Positions 9,874 through 20,929 of a stretch of DNA of 64,000 nt are shown in pieces (positions within the stretch are counted from its first letter, which is position 1; each line of letters starts with the position of its first letter). The notes beneath the pieces were generated by a model. The model was not told the origin of the DNA and made no database searches. It was given only the letters and a program-made list of their open reading frames with translations. A program made the position numbers and the translations under genes. Source of the DNA: Mycoplasmopsis bovigenitalium (GTDB lineage Bacteria; Bacillota_I; Bacilli_A; Mycoplasmatales; Metamycoplasmataceae); NCBI RefSeq assembly GCF_900660525.1, contig NZ_LR214970.1, positions 62,001 to 126,000 on the forward strand. The letters run 5' to 3'.

Positions 9874-10689
9874 ATGAAAAATTTAGTTAAAAAAGCTAAG
9901 ATATATTTTTTAGATTTAGATGGAACATTTATTGATAAAGTAAATGGTTATGAAACAATTAGCGAAAAAAATATATTAACTGCTAAAAAAGTAAATTTAT
10001 CTAAACCTGTTATTTTTTCAACTGGTAGAGGTAATACAGAATATACAATGAATATAGCACAACAAGTTGGTTGCGAATATGTTGTGTGTTTAAATGGGGC
10101 TCTTGTTGTTGATAAAAATAATAAAGAGGTTTATCGTAAGGAGATGCCTAAAGACATTGTTTTAAATGTTATTGAAGAATTCAAGAAACATAATATGTGT
10201 ATATATATTAATGGCATAAAAAACATGTACCATAGCGGTAATTTTGAAGGCGTTCTAGTTAAAGAATGATCAAAAGAGAATCCTAAATTTAACTACAATG
10301 ATATTGATAATAATGGTCCATTTTCAAAATTGCTTGTGTTTGGTTTAAGTATTGAAAAAACAGAAGAATTACACAAATATTTATCTAAAAAATACCCTGA
10401 GCTAGCTTTTTATTTGGTGTCGAATGGTTACACAATTGAAGTTGGTCCAAATGATGCTAACAAAGGGATTGCTAATAAATTTGTTTGCGAATTATTAAAT
10501 ATTGACCCAAAAGATGCAATGCATATTGGTGATTCAGCAAACGATATGCCAACAAAATATCATTTAGGTTATTTTGTTTGCATGGGAAGTTCACAAGAAC
10601 ATGTAAAAGCAATTGCTCATTGCGTTGGTCCTGACTATTCAAATTCTGGATTATCAACTGTTCTTGAAGAATTAGAAGAGCTTAAATAG
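9874..10689 (+). CDS. Cof-type HAD-family sugar-phosphate/FMN phosphatase
   Basis: Cytoplasmic Mg-dependent phosphatase of the HAD-IIB (Cof/YidA) group, 271 aa, a normal size. Motif I is FLDLDGTF (nucleophile Asp near residue 15). Motif II is the STGR segment, and motif IV is IGDSANDMPT near residue 213. Substrates of these enzymes are usually sugar phosphates, FMN or PLP; the specific one cannot be told. There is no ribosome site: the ATG comes 6 bases after TAAAAT, so the mRNA is probably leaderless. An 18-T tract sits where the -35 region should be. A second, distant Cof-type gene lies at 41938. Confidence 0.9.
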
Positions 10690-10709
10690 TAATATATTTT
10701 GATAAATCG

Positions 10710-10737
10710 TGTCAAGCAAAAATGCTTGACATTTTTT
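10710..10737 (+). terminator. Terminator of the HAD gene
   Basis: Perfect 9-bp stem TGTCAAGCA/TGCTTGACA with an AAAA loop, then TTTTTT. Confidence 0.9.
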
Positions 10738-10782
10738 GTTTTGAATTTTTGTTTTTAATGTAAAATAATAAAGCAATAATGC

Positions 10783-10804
10783 TGTCAAGTATTTTCGCTT
10801 GACA
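10783..10804 (+). promoter_or_regulatory. Hairpin in the rpsP leader sharing arms with the upstream terminator
   Basis: TGTCAAG/CTTGACA arms identical to the outer stem of the terminator 52 bases upstream, but not followed by a T run. It lies 37-58 bases before the rpsP ATG, in the probable 5' leader. A regulatory role is inference. Confidence 0.5.
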
Positions 10805-10840
10805 CAAATGTCGCAGTTAATTTATTAAGGAGAATATTTT

Positions 10841-11107
10841 ATGGTAAAAATCAGACTAAAAAGAACTGGTTCTAAATTTAATGCTCAATATAAAATAGTT
10901 GCTGCTGATTCACGTGCTCCACGTGATGGTAGATTTATTGAGGCTTTAGGACAATACAACCCTCACACAAAAGAATTCTTTGTTAAAGAAGAACTTGTAC
11001 AAAAATGAGTAGACAATGGTGCTCAACTAACTCAAGTTGTTTTCGACTTATTCAGAAAACACGGTTTAAATGAAAAACTTCAAAAAAATTCAAAACACGC
11101 TAAATAA
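10841..11107 (+). CDS. rpsP: 30S ribosomal protein bS16
   Basis: Small-subunit ribosomal protein, 88 aa. It begins [20 protein letters not shown] and contains [20 protein letters not shown], both diagnostic of bS16. One TGA codon encodes Trp in QKWVDNGAQ. AAGGAGA lies 9 bases before the ATG. The stop overlaps the trmD ATG by one base; the rpsP-trmD-rplS order is conserved across Firmicutes and Mollicutes. A hairpin in the leader upstream may affect expression. Confidence 0.97.
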
Positions 11108-11790
11108 TGAAAATTAATTTTTTAACTCTTTTTCCAAATTATTTCAAACCGCTAACTGATGAATCGATCATTGCGAAAGCAATTGAAAAAGATCTAATCA
11201 ACATTAATATTATTGATTTTAGGAAATTTAGTAAAAATAAACACAACAAAGTCGATGATGAAATTTATGGTGGAGGTCATGGGTTACTGTTACAAGTTGA
11301 GCCAATTGATTTAGCACTAGATTCGTTAGAAAATAGAGGTGGTTATAAAGTTTTAGTAACAACACAAGGACGCAAGTTTGATCAAAAAATCGCGAATGAA
11401 TTATCAACAAAATCACAAATAACATTTATAGCAGGACGCTATGAAGGATTTGATGAAAGAGTTGTAGAACTTGTTGATGATGAAATATCAATTGGAGATT
11501 ATGTTTTGACTGGTGGCGAACTTCCTGCAATGGTAATGGCAGATTCAATAATTAGACTAGTTCCAGGTGTAATTAGGCAAGAATCACACCAATTTGATTC
11601 ATTTCAGGATGCAGGATTATTAGATTATCCGCAATACACTCGTCCTCGAGAATATAAAGGTATGAAAGTGCCAGAAGTTTTACTGAATGGCAATCATGCA
11701 GATATTGAAAAATGGAAAAAAGATGAGCAATATAAAAAAACATTAAAAAATAGACCCGACATAATTGAAAGGATCAATAATGAGAAATAG
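11107..11790 (+). CDS. trmD: tRNA (guanine-37-N1)-methyltransferase
   Basis: Methylates G37 next to the anticodon of tRNAs reading CNN codons, preventing frameshifting. 227 aa, SPOUT-fold enzyme. Visible motifs are [25 protein letters not shown] and the knot segment [15 protein letters not shown]. The C-terminal [20 protein letters not shown] is also typical. Its ATG overlaps the rpsP stop, and its 3' end overlaps rplS by 11 bases, so the three genes are translationally linked. Confidence 0.97.
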   Translation: MKINFLTLFPNYFKPLTDESIIAKAIEKDLININIIDFRKFSKNKHNKVDDEIYGGGHGLLLQVEPIDLALDSLENRGGYKVLVTTQGRKFDQKIANELSTKSQITFIAGRYEGFDERVVELVDDEISIGDYVLTGGELPAMVMADSIIRLVPGVIRQESHQFDSFQDAGLLDYPQYTRPREYKGMKVPEVLLNGNHADIEKWKKDEQYKKTLKNRPDIIERINNEK

Positions 11791-12136
11791 ATTAATTGAA
11801 TTAGTAGAACAAAGTCAGCTACGTAAAGATCACCCAGATTTTAGAGTAGGTGACAACGTTAAAGTTTATGTTCGTATCCGTGAAGGTGAAAAAGAACGTA
11901 TTCAAATTTTTGAAGGTTTAGTAATTTCAAGAACTGAATCAGGTACAAGAGAAAACTTTACAGTTAGAAAAATTTCATTTGGTATTGGGGTTGAAAGAAC
12001 ATTCCCATTACACTCACCATTTATAGCTCAAATTGAGGTTGTTCGTTCAAATAAAGTACGTCGTGCTAAACTAAACTACATTCGTGAAAGAAGTGGTAAA
12101 TCAGCAAGACTTAAAGAAATCAAACGTAATAAATAA
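11780..12136 (+). CDS. rplS: 50S ribosomal protein bL19
   Basis: Large-subunit ribosomal protein at the subunit interface, 118 aa. It contains [19 protein letters not shown] and [20 protein letters not shown], characteristic of bL19. The ATG at 11780 is chosen because it follows GAAAGGA by 6 bases and gives the normal MRNRLIEL start; an upstream in-frame TTG at 11765 would add five atypical residues. It overlaps the end of trmD and is followed by a strong terminator. Confidence 0.96.
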   Translation: MRNRLIELVEQSQLRKDHPDFRVGDNVKVYVRIREGEKERIQIFEGLVISRTESGTRENFTVRKISFGIGVERTFPLHSPFIAQIEVVRSNKVRRAKLNYIRERSGKSARLKEIKRNK

Positions 12137-12166
12137 TTTATTTAATTTAAACTGCGACATAAATTT

Positions 12167-12194
12167 AACTACATATTGCTATGTAGTTTTTTTA
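12167..12194. terminator. Bidirectional terminator between rplS and the convergent membrane gene
   Basis: Perfect 9-bp stem AACTACATA/TATGTAGTT with a TTGC loop. A TTTTTT tail follows on the plus strand. The stop codon of the opposing gene lies inside the stem. Confidence 0.85.
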
Positions 12195-12892
12195 AACAAT
12201 TTAATTTTATAAGACTTAATCAATATTATAGTTAGTAACAGTGGAATATAAATATTGCCTAATAAAATAACAAAATTTAATACAAAAATAACTATGCTAT
12301 TATCACCACTGTAAAATAAAGGTTTACGGAAATTTAAGAAACTATAAATTACAACGCCTGTATCATTTTTAAAAATGCCGTATGTTGCAACATAGATTAA
12401 AATTGCAATGAAATAATAAACTACAAATCAAAATATTGGGATAAATAAGTCTAATACTTTAATTTTTACTTCTTTTCTAAATAAATAAAGAATTAAAAGA
12501 CCAATTATTGGATTAATAAAATGCAGGATAACATTCATAAAAGCGACTGGATAGTTGTATCAAGCTGCAGACCAAAAAATAATCAAACTTCAGAAAACAA
12601 ACGAAGTAATAGCCATCAAACAAGCCGCGTTAAAAAATAATCTTTTAATAACTTTTGAGTCTTTCTTAATAACTAACAACATCATTGTAATACCAAGAAA
12701 AATATTACTTATTGTTGTGAAAAACATTGTAAAGCCAAATCCCTTGAATAAAGCAAACACTGTTGGCAATTCTTCATAAATATCCATAAAAGTTGGATCA
12801 TAAAAAATAACTACAGAAAAAATTGAGAATAATGTAGTCGAAATTATGAATAATGATGATGTAAAAGTGATATTATCTCTTTTAAAATTCAT
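12179..12892 (-). CDS. Multi-pass membrane protein, Pr6Pr/FAR-17a-like
   Basis: Integral membrane protein of 237 aa with about six hydrophobic helices and a Lys-rich C-terminus. The central segment reads YNYPVAFMNVILHFINPIIG, where the conserved His and 'INPI' resemble the Pr6Pr (FAR-17a/AIG1-like) family; this assignment is tentative. Several TGA codons encode Trp. The promoter box TATAAT sits 7 bases before the ATG and there is no ribosome site, so the message is probably leaderless. The gene ends within the terminator shared with rplS. Biological role unknown. Confidence 0.7.
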
Positions 12893-12899
12893 ATATAAA

Positions 12900-12905
12900 A
12901 TTATA
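12900..12905 (-). promoter_or_regulatory. -10 box (minus strand) for the Pr6Pr-like gene, leaderless
   Basis: TATAAT on the minus strand, 7 bases before the ATG at 12892, with no Shine-Dalgarno. It overlaps the stop codon of the upstream gene. Confidence 0.5.
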
Positions 12906-13482
12906 TCTTAATATTCAATGAATCCAATTCAAAATCATTGAAATAAAGCAAAAAAACACCTTCGAATTCGATTTTTTTGCATTTATTTCAATTTAAATTA
13001 TTGTAAAAAATAAATTTATCTAGCGTTGCATCTGTAAAGAAATAAAGTGTAGGTCGCGTATCGGAAAGCAAATATATTAGTTCTTTAAATTGAATGGGCT
13101 GTGTGCCAGCAGATTTAAGTAATGTCAATAAATTATTTTTTGATGCATCTCAATATTTTAAACGCGATTTATTTTTCTTATCAATTGATACAATTTTTTC
13201 CCTTGTACTTCCAATTATCAATTGAATTGGTAAAATTTGCTTATCAAATTTAAACGATGCTAAATAACCTTTATTGCTTTTGTTATTGCTAAATTTGAAT
13301 TTATCTGGGAATAAGTATGCGAGATACGAAAAATCTTTTCAATACAGCGCGACGCTATATTTTTTTTCAATATTTTGACCAGCAATTATTGCATCATAAA
13401 ATTTCTTAGAAATTGACCAATTAATGTTTTTTTCATTCAAAATTGATGCAAATTCTAAAATTAATTGGCTAATTTTGTTCAT
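12901..13482 (-). CDS. Hypothetical cytoplasmic protein
   Basis: I do not recognise this 193-aa protein. It has no signal peptide or membrane segment and is rich in Lys, Phe and Asn. The N-terminal ILNEKNINWSISKKFYDAII has a faint resemblance to LicD-like nucleotidyltransferase openings, but the Asp residues expected for activity are not evident, so I give no function. The start is set at 13482, where the ATG lies 6 bases after a minus-strand TATAAT; upstream in-frame ATGs would overlap the promoter. It runs head-to-tail into the Pr6Pr-like gene 8 bases away. Confidence 0.65.
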
Positions 13483-13488
13483 ATGATT

Positions 13489-13494
13489 ATTATA
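13489..13494 (-). promoter_or_regulatory. -10 box (minus strand), leaderless start
   Basis: TATAAT then 6 bases then ATG on the minus strand. Within a 91-base divergent region it is back to back with the plus-strand promoter of the P80 operon (TATAAT at 13528-13533). Confidence 0.5.
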
Positions 13495-13573
13495 CATTTT
13501 CAAATGTTTGGCAAAATAAAATTTATGTATAATATACAATATTAAATTTAATATTAATTAGAAAGAAGGGAAT

Positions 13574-15775
13574 ATGGCTAAAAGAAAAGAAACTTTTTTT
13601 GAGCGTTTAACTAGAAAAAATGCTCAACAAGAAGAAAATCAAAATCCCAAATCAAAAAAATCAAGAAATTGAAAATTTTGAACAATAAGTTCGCTTTTAA
13701 CATTGGCTTTAGCAGCTGGTATTTCAGCGCCTTTAATTGCTCAAAGTTTGAATAAAAATTATGAACAACCACTTCCAGACAACACACCGGTATTTAGTTA
13801 CAAAACACCTGGTTCAAACTCAAATAATGAAGTTAAATTCTACATCAAAGACCTTAAAAGCAACAAATTAGCAGATGACGCAAATGACCCTAAAAAAGTT
13901 CTAGACAATGTTTTTCGTCACGCGTTATTCTATCTTTACAATAAAGAAGTTGAAGCTTCAAAAGAATACCAAAGACTATGGAACTCTTCAAGAAAAGAAG
14001 ATGATAAACAACGTAATGATATTGCTTTAAAAACAATTAAGGAACTAAAGGAAAAACACCGTGGTTCTTTATTAGATGTTAAAAACTTGTTAATTAAAAC
14101 ATATGGTTTTGATAAATGAGAACAAGCTTTCAATGAAATGCTTGTTAAATCGTTTAACGGCGCAAAAAATATTGATGAAGCAGTAGATTTTAAGGTTTAT
14201 GAATCAATAAGAAATGATGCATTGCGTCGTTTCTCTTTAAACACATCATTTAACATTAATGATATTGATAGAACTGCAACAAGCGATATTTTCAAACTTG
14301 ATAAAAACGGTAATTTAACCAATGAAATTCTGTACAAAAAAGGCGAAAAAGTATTTAAGTTTTTCCAAAAAGATAAAAACTACTTTGAAATGGATCAAAT
14401 AAAAGAAAAAATGACTTTTATGACAAATAGTTTTGTTACTGATGATTCATATAAGAGTGCTGAAGGATTTATAAATCACTACTTAAGCAAACATAATCCA
14501 TTCTTAATTAGTCAATTCACTCTACCAGGAATTGCTCCAAGTAAAAAAGTTGATGGTCAAGAACCAAAATGAAACTTTGATAAAAATGCTGTTAAAAAAC
14601 TAATGTTTTATTGACCTGCTCAAGGTGAAAATAACTTCAAAGCAATTCCTGCTTTTGACAAAATCAAAGAAAACTTCAAATCATACGATGAACTTGTTGC
14701 AAAAGCTAAAGAAAATTCTTCATCAACAATAAATCAAGAAATTGCAGAATATAGTTCTGTTTTAGCCCAACTTTCTCTTGATGAACAAGAAATCAAAACA
14801 AATTGAGGTTCAACTGGTCTTACTTCAATTGATGATTTATTAGTTGGCGGTGGCGATAAAACACTTAAAGCCTTTTCTCAATTATCAGATTTGTATACAA
14901 ACAATATCCCAGAAGTAGATTTATTTAAGGAATTACAAAATATAAGAGAAAAAATCATTTCTGAATTTAAATTACCAAATGTTGATGCCAATAATATTAA
15001 ATCTCAATCAAAACAAGAAGCTCAAACTGAAATTGGAAAATTCAATAAAGAACTTCAAAAAATATTTGATGAAGCAAGCGACGTTAAAAAAGAGGGAATT
15101 TACACTGAAAAATTCAATGAACTTATTGTAAAACCACTTGTTAAATTATTTGAAAATAATGGCCAAATTCAAACAGTTTATAGATTAAAGGACAGTAAAG
15201 ACGTTCTAATTATCCTAACTTCAAAAGGTATAACTCTAATTAATGTTAAAGCAATTGACAAGATAAAAGAATATGAAAATAAACAAAAATCTGAAATATT
15301 AAAAGAAATGATTAAGTCTGACTTTTTATTGAGCAACAAATATAAAAACTCAATATCAGGTAAAAAATACAATGCACTTCAGTTAATTAATCAATCATTA
15401 ACACAACAACAATATGTTTTAGAAAAAATGTTAAATGAAGATGAATTTTTAAAATATCTAAAAGAACAAAAAAATATTTATGCTTTTGATGAGAACAAAA
15501 AACCAATTGAAAATGCAAAATATAACGATAAAGATATTGAAAAAATCAAACAATATAACAAAAATATTCTTATTGCAGAAGATGTTCAAAGAAACTTCAA
15601 TTTAACCAAATCAGTTGATAATTGAATGAAAGATAGAGCACAAGGTAAATACGATAGCAACTTTATTTATAAAGATGAAAAAGTATTTTTCCCAAATTCA
15701 ACAAAAAATAAAGATAAAGATGCTAGCGCTCTAGTTTTCGAAAAATTAAATGAATTAAGAAAGGGAATTAAATAA
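13574..15775 (+). CDS. HinT-interacting membrane complex protein P80
   Basis: Large membrane-anchored extracellular protein, 733 aa. A short basic cytoplasmic tail (residues 1-33) precedes one hydrophobic helix (about 36-57, ISSLLTLALAAGISAPLIAQ); the rest is a Lys/Asn/Glu-rich helical ectodomain with at least nine Trp encoded by TGA. Assignment rests mainly on context: it is followed by a ~60 kDa-class lipoprotein and hinT in the order known from Mycoplasma hominis P80-P60-HinT, where the three interact. Its stop overlaps the P60 start by one base. An AAGAAGGG ribosome site is present. Confidence 0.8.
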
Positions 15776-17070
15776 TGAAAAAAATAAATTTAGCCATATT
15801 ATCAAGTTCATTAGTTGCAATTCCTTTTGTTTCTGCTTCTTGTGCAAAAAATGTTAAAACTGTTGAAAAAATCAAACAAGATAATCTAATTAAAGCCGAT
15901 GCTGCTGAACAATTAAAGGCAAAGTTTACAAGAGCAACTCTATTATCTTTATACAAAATTAAATTCAATAATTCAAATAATCTTGACGAAACATATATAA
16001 ATGAATTTAAAAAAGAAGAATCGGACTTATTTAAAGATAGTGAAAAAGCATTCAAACTATATGCAAAAAATAAATTAGATAAAGATAAATATTATTTTGC
16101 ACAAAAAGTTGTTGATTGAACGTCAAGCAGAATTTTAAATAATCAAGAAATCGAAACTCTAAAAACTATTCAACCTCATTCAGAAATAACAACAGAACAT
16201 TTCAAAGTACTTTGATTGAATGAAAAAACTGGTATTAGAGCTGAACTTGAAAAAATGTTATTTGTAAATAAATATTTTGCAATTAACACAAAAGAAGAGT
16301 TAAAGAAAATTGACAAAAACTTTAAATATACAAAAAATATTAAATATGAGTTAAAAAATTACCTACTTGCTAAATACGCAGTTGATAAAAAATATGCTCA
16401 AATTTGAATGAAAGATGCTGAAACTAAAGTTGATAATGACTCATTTTTCACCCGCGGTTTTCCAACTATAAAAGATGCAGATACATTTAATGAATTTTGA
16501 AAAGATTCAAGTCAACCCAAAGACCAATTAAAAGCAGAAATTGAGTTTATTTCAGGCAATGATGATGATAAAAAACTATACGGTTACAAAGGTTTTAAAT
16601 CAGCAACAACATCATATTCATTAAAATGAGATTATGAATCTCTTAAAAATAAAAAAGCTAAAAAAGACTTGTATGGATACTTTGATGTAAACAATAATAG
16701 ATTAGTAAACACAGAAATTGAAAAAGGATTCGTTATTAATCCATACAAAATTTCAACAGGTGAAAAAACAACTCCTATGGTAGTTTATTTAAATCAAATT
16801 GCGCCAATTGCTGCATCTCAAGAAGTTGAACTTCCAAATTCAGAAGACTCAAAATCAACAAAATCAAAAGTTACATTATTATCTTTCGATAACACAATGT
16901 ACAAAGATAAATTGGATATTTTAGCCTTTTTATTCTTCTTAAATGACCAAACTCTTTACGAAACAGCAATTAAGAGTTTTGCTGATTTAGGATACAAAAT
17001 TAAAATTAATAAAACAAGTATTGCTTTAAGAGAAGCCGCTAAAAGCTTGGTATTTGTGGAGTTGGTATAA
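15775..17070 (+). CDS. HinT-interacting membrane complex lipoprotein P60
   Basis: Surface lipoprotein of 431 aa. The signal peptide ends VSASC, with Cys23 as the lipid anchor. The mature part is mostly helical and charged, with several TGA-encoded Trp. It has one-base overlaps with both P80 upstream (TAATG) and hinT downstream, so all three are made from one coupled message. In M. hominis P60 and P80 form a membrane complex that binds cytoplasmic HinT; the same arrangement is inferred here from synteny and architecture. No enzymatic motif was found. Confidence 0.8.
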
Positions 17071-17381
17071 TGGACAATGTTTTTTTAGATATTATAAGTG
17101 GCAAATTAGAAGCAAACTTCATATATAAAGACGATGTTTGTGTTGCTTTTTATGACAAATTTCCTGTTAGCAAAGGTCATTTTCTAGTAGTTCCAATTGA
17201 AAGACAAAGAAATATTACCCTTGAAAGCGATGAAACTGCAGCACACTTAATTAATGTTGCGCGTAAATTAGCTAAACAAGAAGTTTTAGATAAAGGCGGC
17301 CAAGGCTTCAAAATTTTAATTAATACAAATGCACCTGAACAATCAGTTTTTCACACACACGTTCACGTTATTCCATATTAA
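17070..17381 (+). CDS. hinT: HIT-family nucleotide hydrolase HinT
   Basis: Histidine-triad purine nucleoside phosphoramidase, 103 aa. It contains the catalytic HIT motif HTHVHVI at the extreme C-terminus and the usual N-terminal block DDVCVAFYDKFPVSKGHFLVVP. The family hydrolyses adenosine 5'-monophosphoramidate and similar adducts. The protein ends two residues after the motif (PY), shorter than the eubacterial HinT of about 115 aa but like other mycoplasma copies. Translation is coupled to P60 (GTATAATGG overlap). A stem-loop follows. Confidence 0.93.
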   Translation: MDNVFLDIISGKLEANFIYKDDVCVAFYDKFPVSKGHFLVVPIERQRNITLESDETAAHLINVARKLAKQEVLDKGGQGFKILINTNAPEQSVFHTHVHVIPY

Positions 17382-17386
17382 AGATT

Positions 17387-17413
17387 AATATTCACTTTGC
17401 GTGAATATTTTAT
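17387..17413 (+). terminator. Stem-loop after hinT
   Basis: Perfect 9-bp stem AATATTCAC/GTGAATATT, loop TTTGC, then TTAT. The T tail is short, so termination may be partial and the downstream protease gene could share this message. Confidence 0.6.
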
Positions 17414-17428
17414 TATCCGGAGATAATT

Positions 17429-19405
17429 ATGAAATCAAACAAAAAACTATTATTTTCATTAATTTTATTGACATCATTTTTGCCTTTTTCAATTGTATCT
17501 TGTGTTCAAAAAGGCAAAAATAATGATGAAGTCAAAAAGCAAGAACTTTCAATTAAAATTGACGCAAAAATCAACGAACTAAATACACTTGATAAACAAA
17601 CTGACGAACCAAAATATTCAGAAGTAAATGCACAAATCAAGGTTGAATTAGCAAAACACAACAACAAATCATTAAAAGACCTAACCGTTCAAGAATTAAC
17701 TCGTATTTTTAGTGATTTAACTGTTTTTATTGCAACTGTAAATCAAAAAATTAAAACTATTAATGATTTAAAACCGGAATTAGGAGACCAAACTAACCCT
17801 GATAAAGGCAATGACAATAGTTCACAAACCCCACCTACCCCACCAAAAGAAGGATATGATAATATTCCAACCCTTCCAACTGACAAGCCTGAATTGCCTG
17901 TATGGCCACCTACTTTTCCTAAAATTGATAATAGCTCAAAACACACTTATCCAGAATATGCAAACAAATTTAAAAAAGTAGACTCGAATGTTCTATACAA
18001 CGAAATATTTGATAGGACTTTTGCTTTGAAATTTGCCACAAAACAAGCAAATGGAAGCCTTATTTCAAATGACAAAGGTACTGGTTGATTACTGGATTAT
18101 CACAAATACAAAAGTAATCCCCATAAATACAAATTATTTATTGCAACAAACTTACACGTTATAGGTAATTTTAGTAATTCTCTTTCTGATGAATTAAATA
18201 AGAAATTAAATTATGAAGACCCTGTTAAAGATAAAGTTGTTGCAGTAGCTTTAGGAAAAGCAAAAACCAAACCAACACAATTTTCGGCATTGCCAAATAA
18301 CACCGCAAATGAAGAAGCAAATAAAAACCAATGAATTGCCAAATACTACACAAATTCGAATGAATTGGTAAATTATGATAAAGGGGAAGGTGTTACTGAC
18401 ACAGTGCAATCAAGTGCTATTTCTGAACCAAAAATTGTATTTGCCGCGTATGATTTTATGAAAAAGGAATCAATGCAAAAATATCAAGCAGAATTACAAA
18501 AAAGTTCTGAAGAATGATACAAAAACCTAAACAATAGCAACATGATTGATGAAGATTATAAAAAACCAATGTTTGATGCATATTTTAAAGGTGACAAACA
18601 CATTGGAGTAATGGTTGATTTTGCAGTATTTGAGGTCGATGTAGATTTAACTTCCGCTCCTGAAGAATTGAAAGAATGAGTTAATAATGCAGTAAAAGGT
18701 CTTGACAACTACGTTGATAGATTGGAAAAAACAGATATTTTACCTAATCAAAATAAACAAATTTCCAAATACATGCTTACAACAGATTATGTTTCTGCTG
18801 CTAAAAATGAAAAAAATGAGAATAATTTATACAATATTGAAAACATTTTTATTGGCGGATATCCATTTGGTCATAAACATGGAATGTGAGTTATTAATAA
18901 TCCAATCGAAAGAAATTCAGAAAATATAACTTCATATCATCGTAGCCCAGTGAATGCAAAAACTTTTGCATTACCTGCCGATAATCATGAAAGTAAATTA
19001 GAATTCGGTAATAATTTAGGAATATACGGCAATACTTGAAGAAAATTAATGGCTCAATGATATGGATATCACCACAATATTAATTTTTCTTCACTATATT
19101 ATGGTGCTTCAGGTTCTTTAGTTTACAATGAATTTGGTCAAATGATTGGTATTTATGACTCAGTTAGAGCAAATGTTAATTCTGGTGACCTATTGCAAAC
19201 TGGTGGTTTCGCACCATTTATTCAATCAAGTGATATTAATGGAGTTACTGGTGATACACTATATGCTTATAATTTAATTGATGGCACTGATAAATCAAAA
19301 TTTGCGCACCAATCTAATTCATTTAGAGAAAATCTACGAATAATTTATCCAAATGGATTTGAAAATGGCGAAAAAACAACCAAATTGTTTGACAAAGGCT
19401 TTTAG
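17429..19405 (+). CDS. DUF31 / MIP-type serine protease lipoprotein
   Basis: Surface lipoprotein of 658 aa; the signal peptide ends SIVSC (Cys25). A Pro-rich linker (about residues 135-170) leads into a DUF31 peptidase domain. Seen there are GTGWLLDYHKY, ATNLHVI (His243) and YYGASGSLVYN, with Ser561 in the GxSGS nucleophile position. This is the pattern of mycoplasma immunoglobulin protease (MIP) family enzymes, which cleave antibody heavy chains held by the partner MIB. No MIB gene lies in this window, so the substrate here is unproven. Many Trp are TGA-encoded. It is located 48 bases after hinT. Confidence 0.85.
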
Positions 19406-19410
19406 AACAA

Positions 19411-19441
19411 AAAATAAACCAGCTTGGGCTTATTTTTTTGT
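19411..19441. terminator. Bidirectional terminator between the DUF31 protease and pepA
   Basis: AAAAATAAACCAG and CTTGGGCTTATTTTTTT form an imperfect stem with A-rich and T-rich flanks, serving both convergent genes. Confidence 0.7.
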
Positions 19442-20809
<1,368 letters not shown>

Positions 20810-20929
20810 CTTATGTCTCCTTTTTATATCAATAATTTTAACATTAAAACACCTTAAATTTATTCTATAATTTAATATTAATTTTATAATTAAATAATGC
20901 GATGTGTATAATTTACGTAAAGGAAAATT

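Noticed and set aside
11765-11779. TTG start for rplS giving five extra N-terminal residues
   Set aside because: ATG at 11780 has a well-placed ribosome site and the usual MRNRLIEL start of bL19.
12555-12779. 74-codon plus-strand open frame in the Pr6Pr-like region
   Set aside because: It is antisense to a complete 237-aa membrane protein on the minus strand, with no ribosome site or known family.
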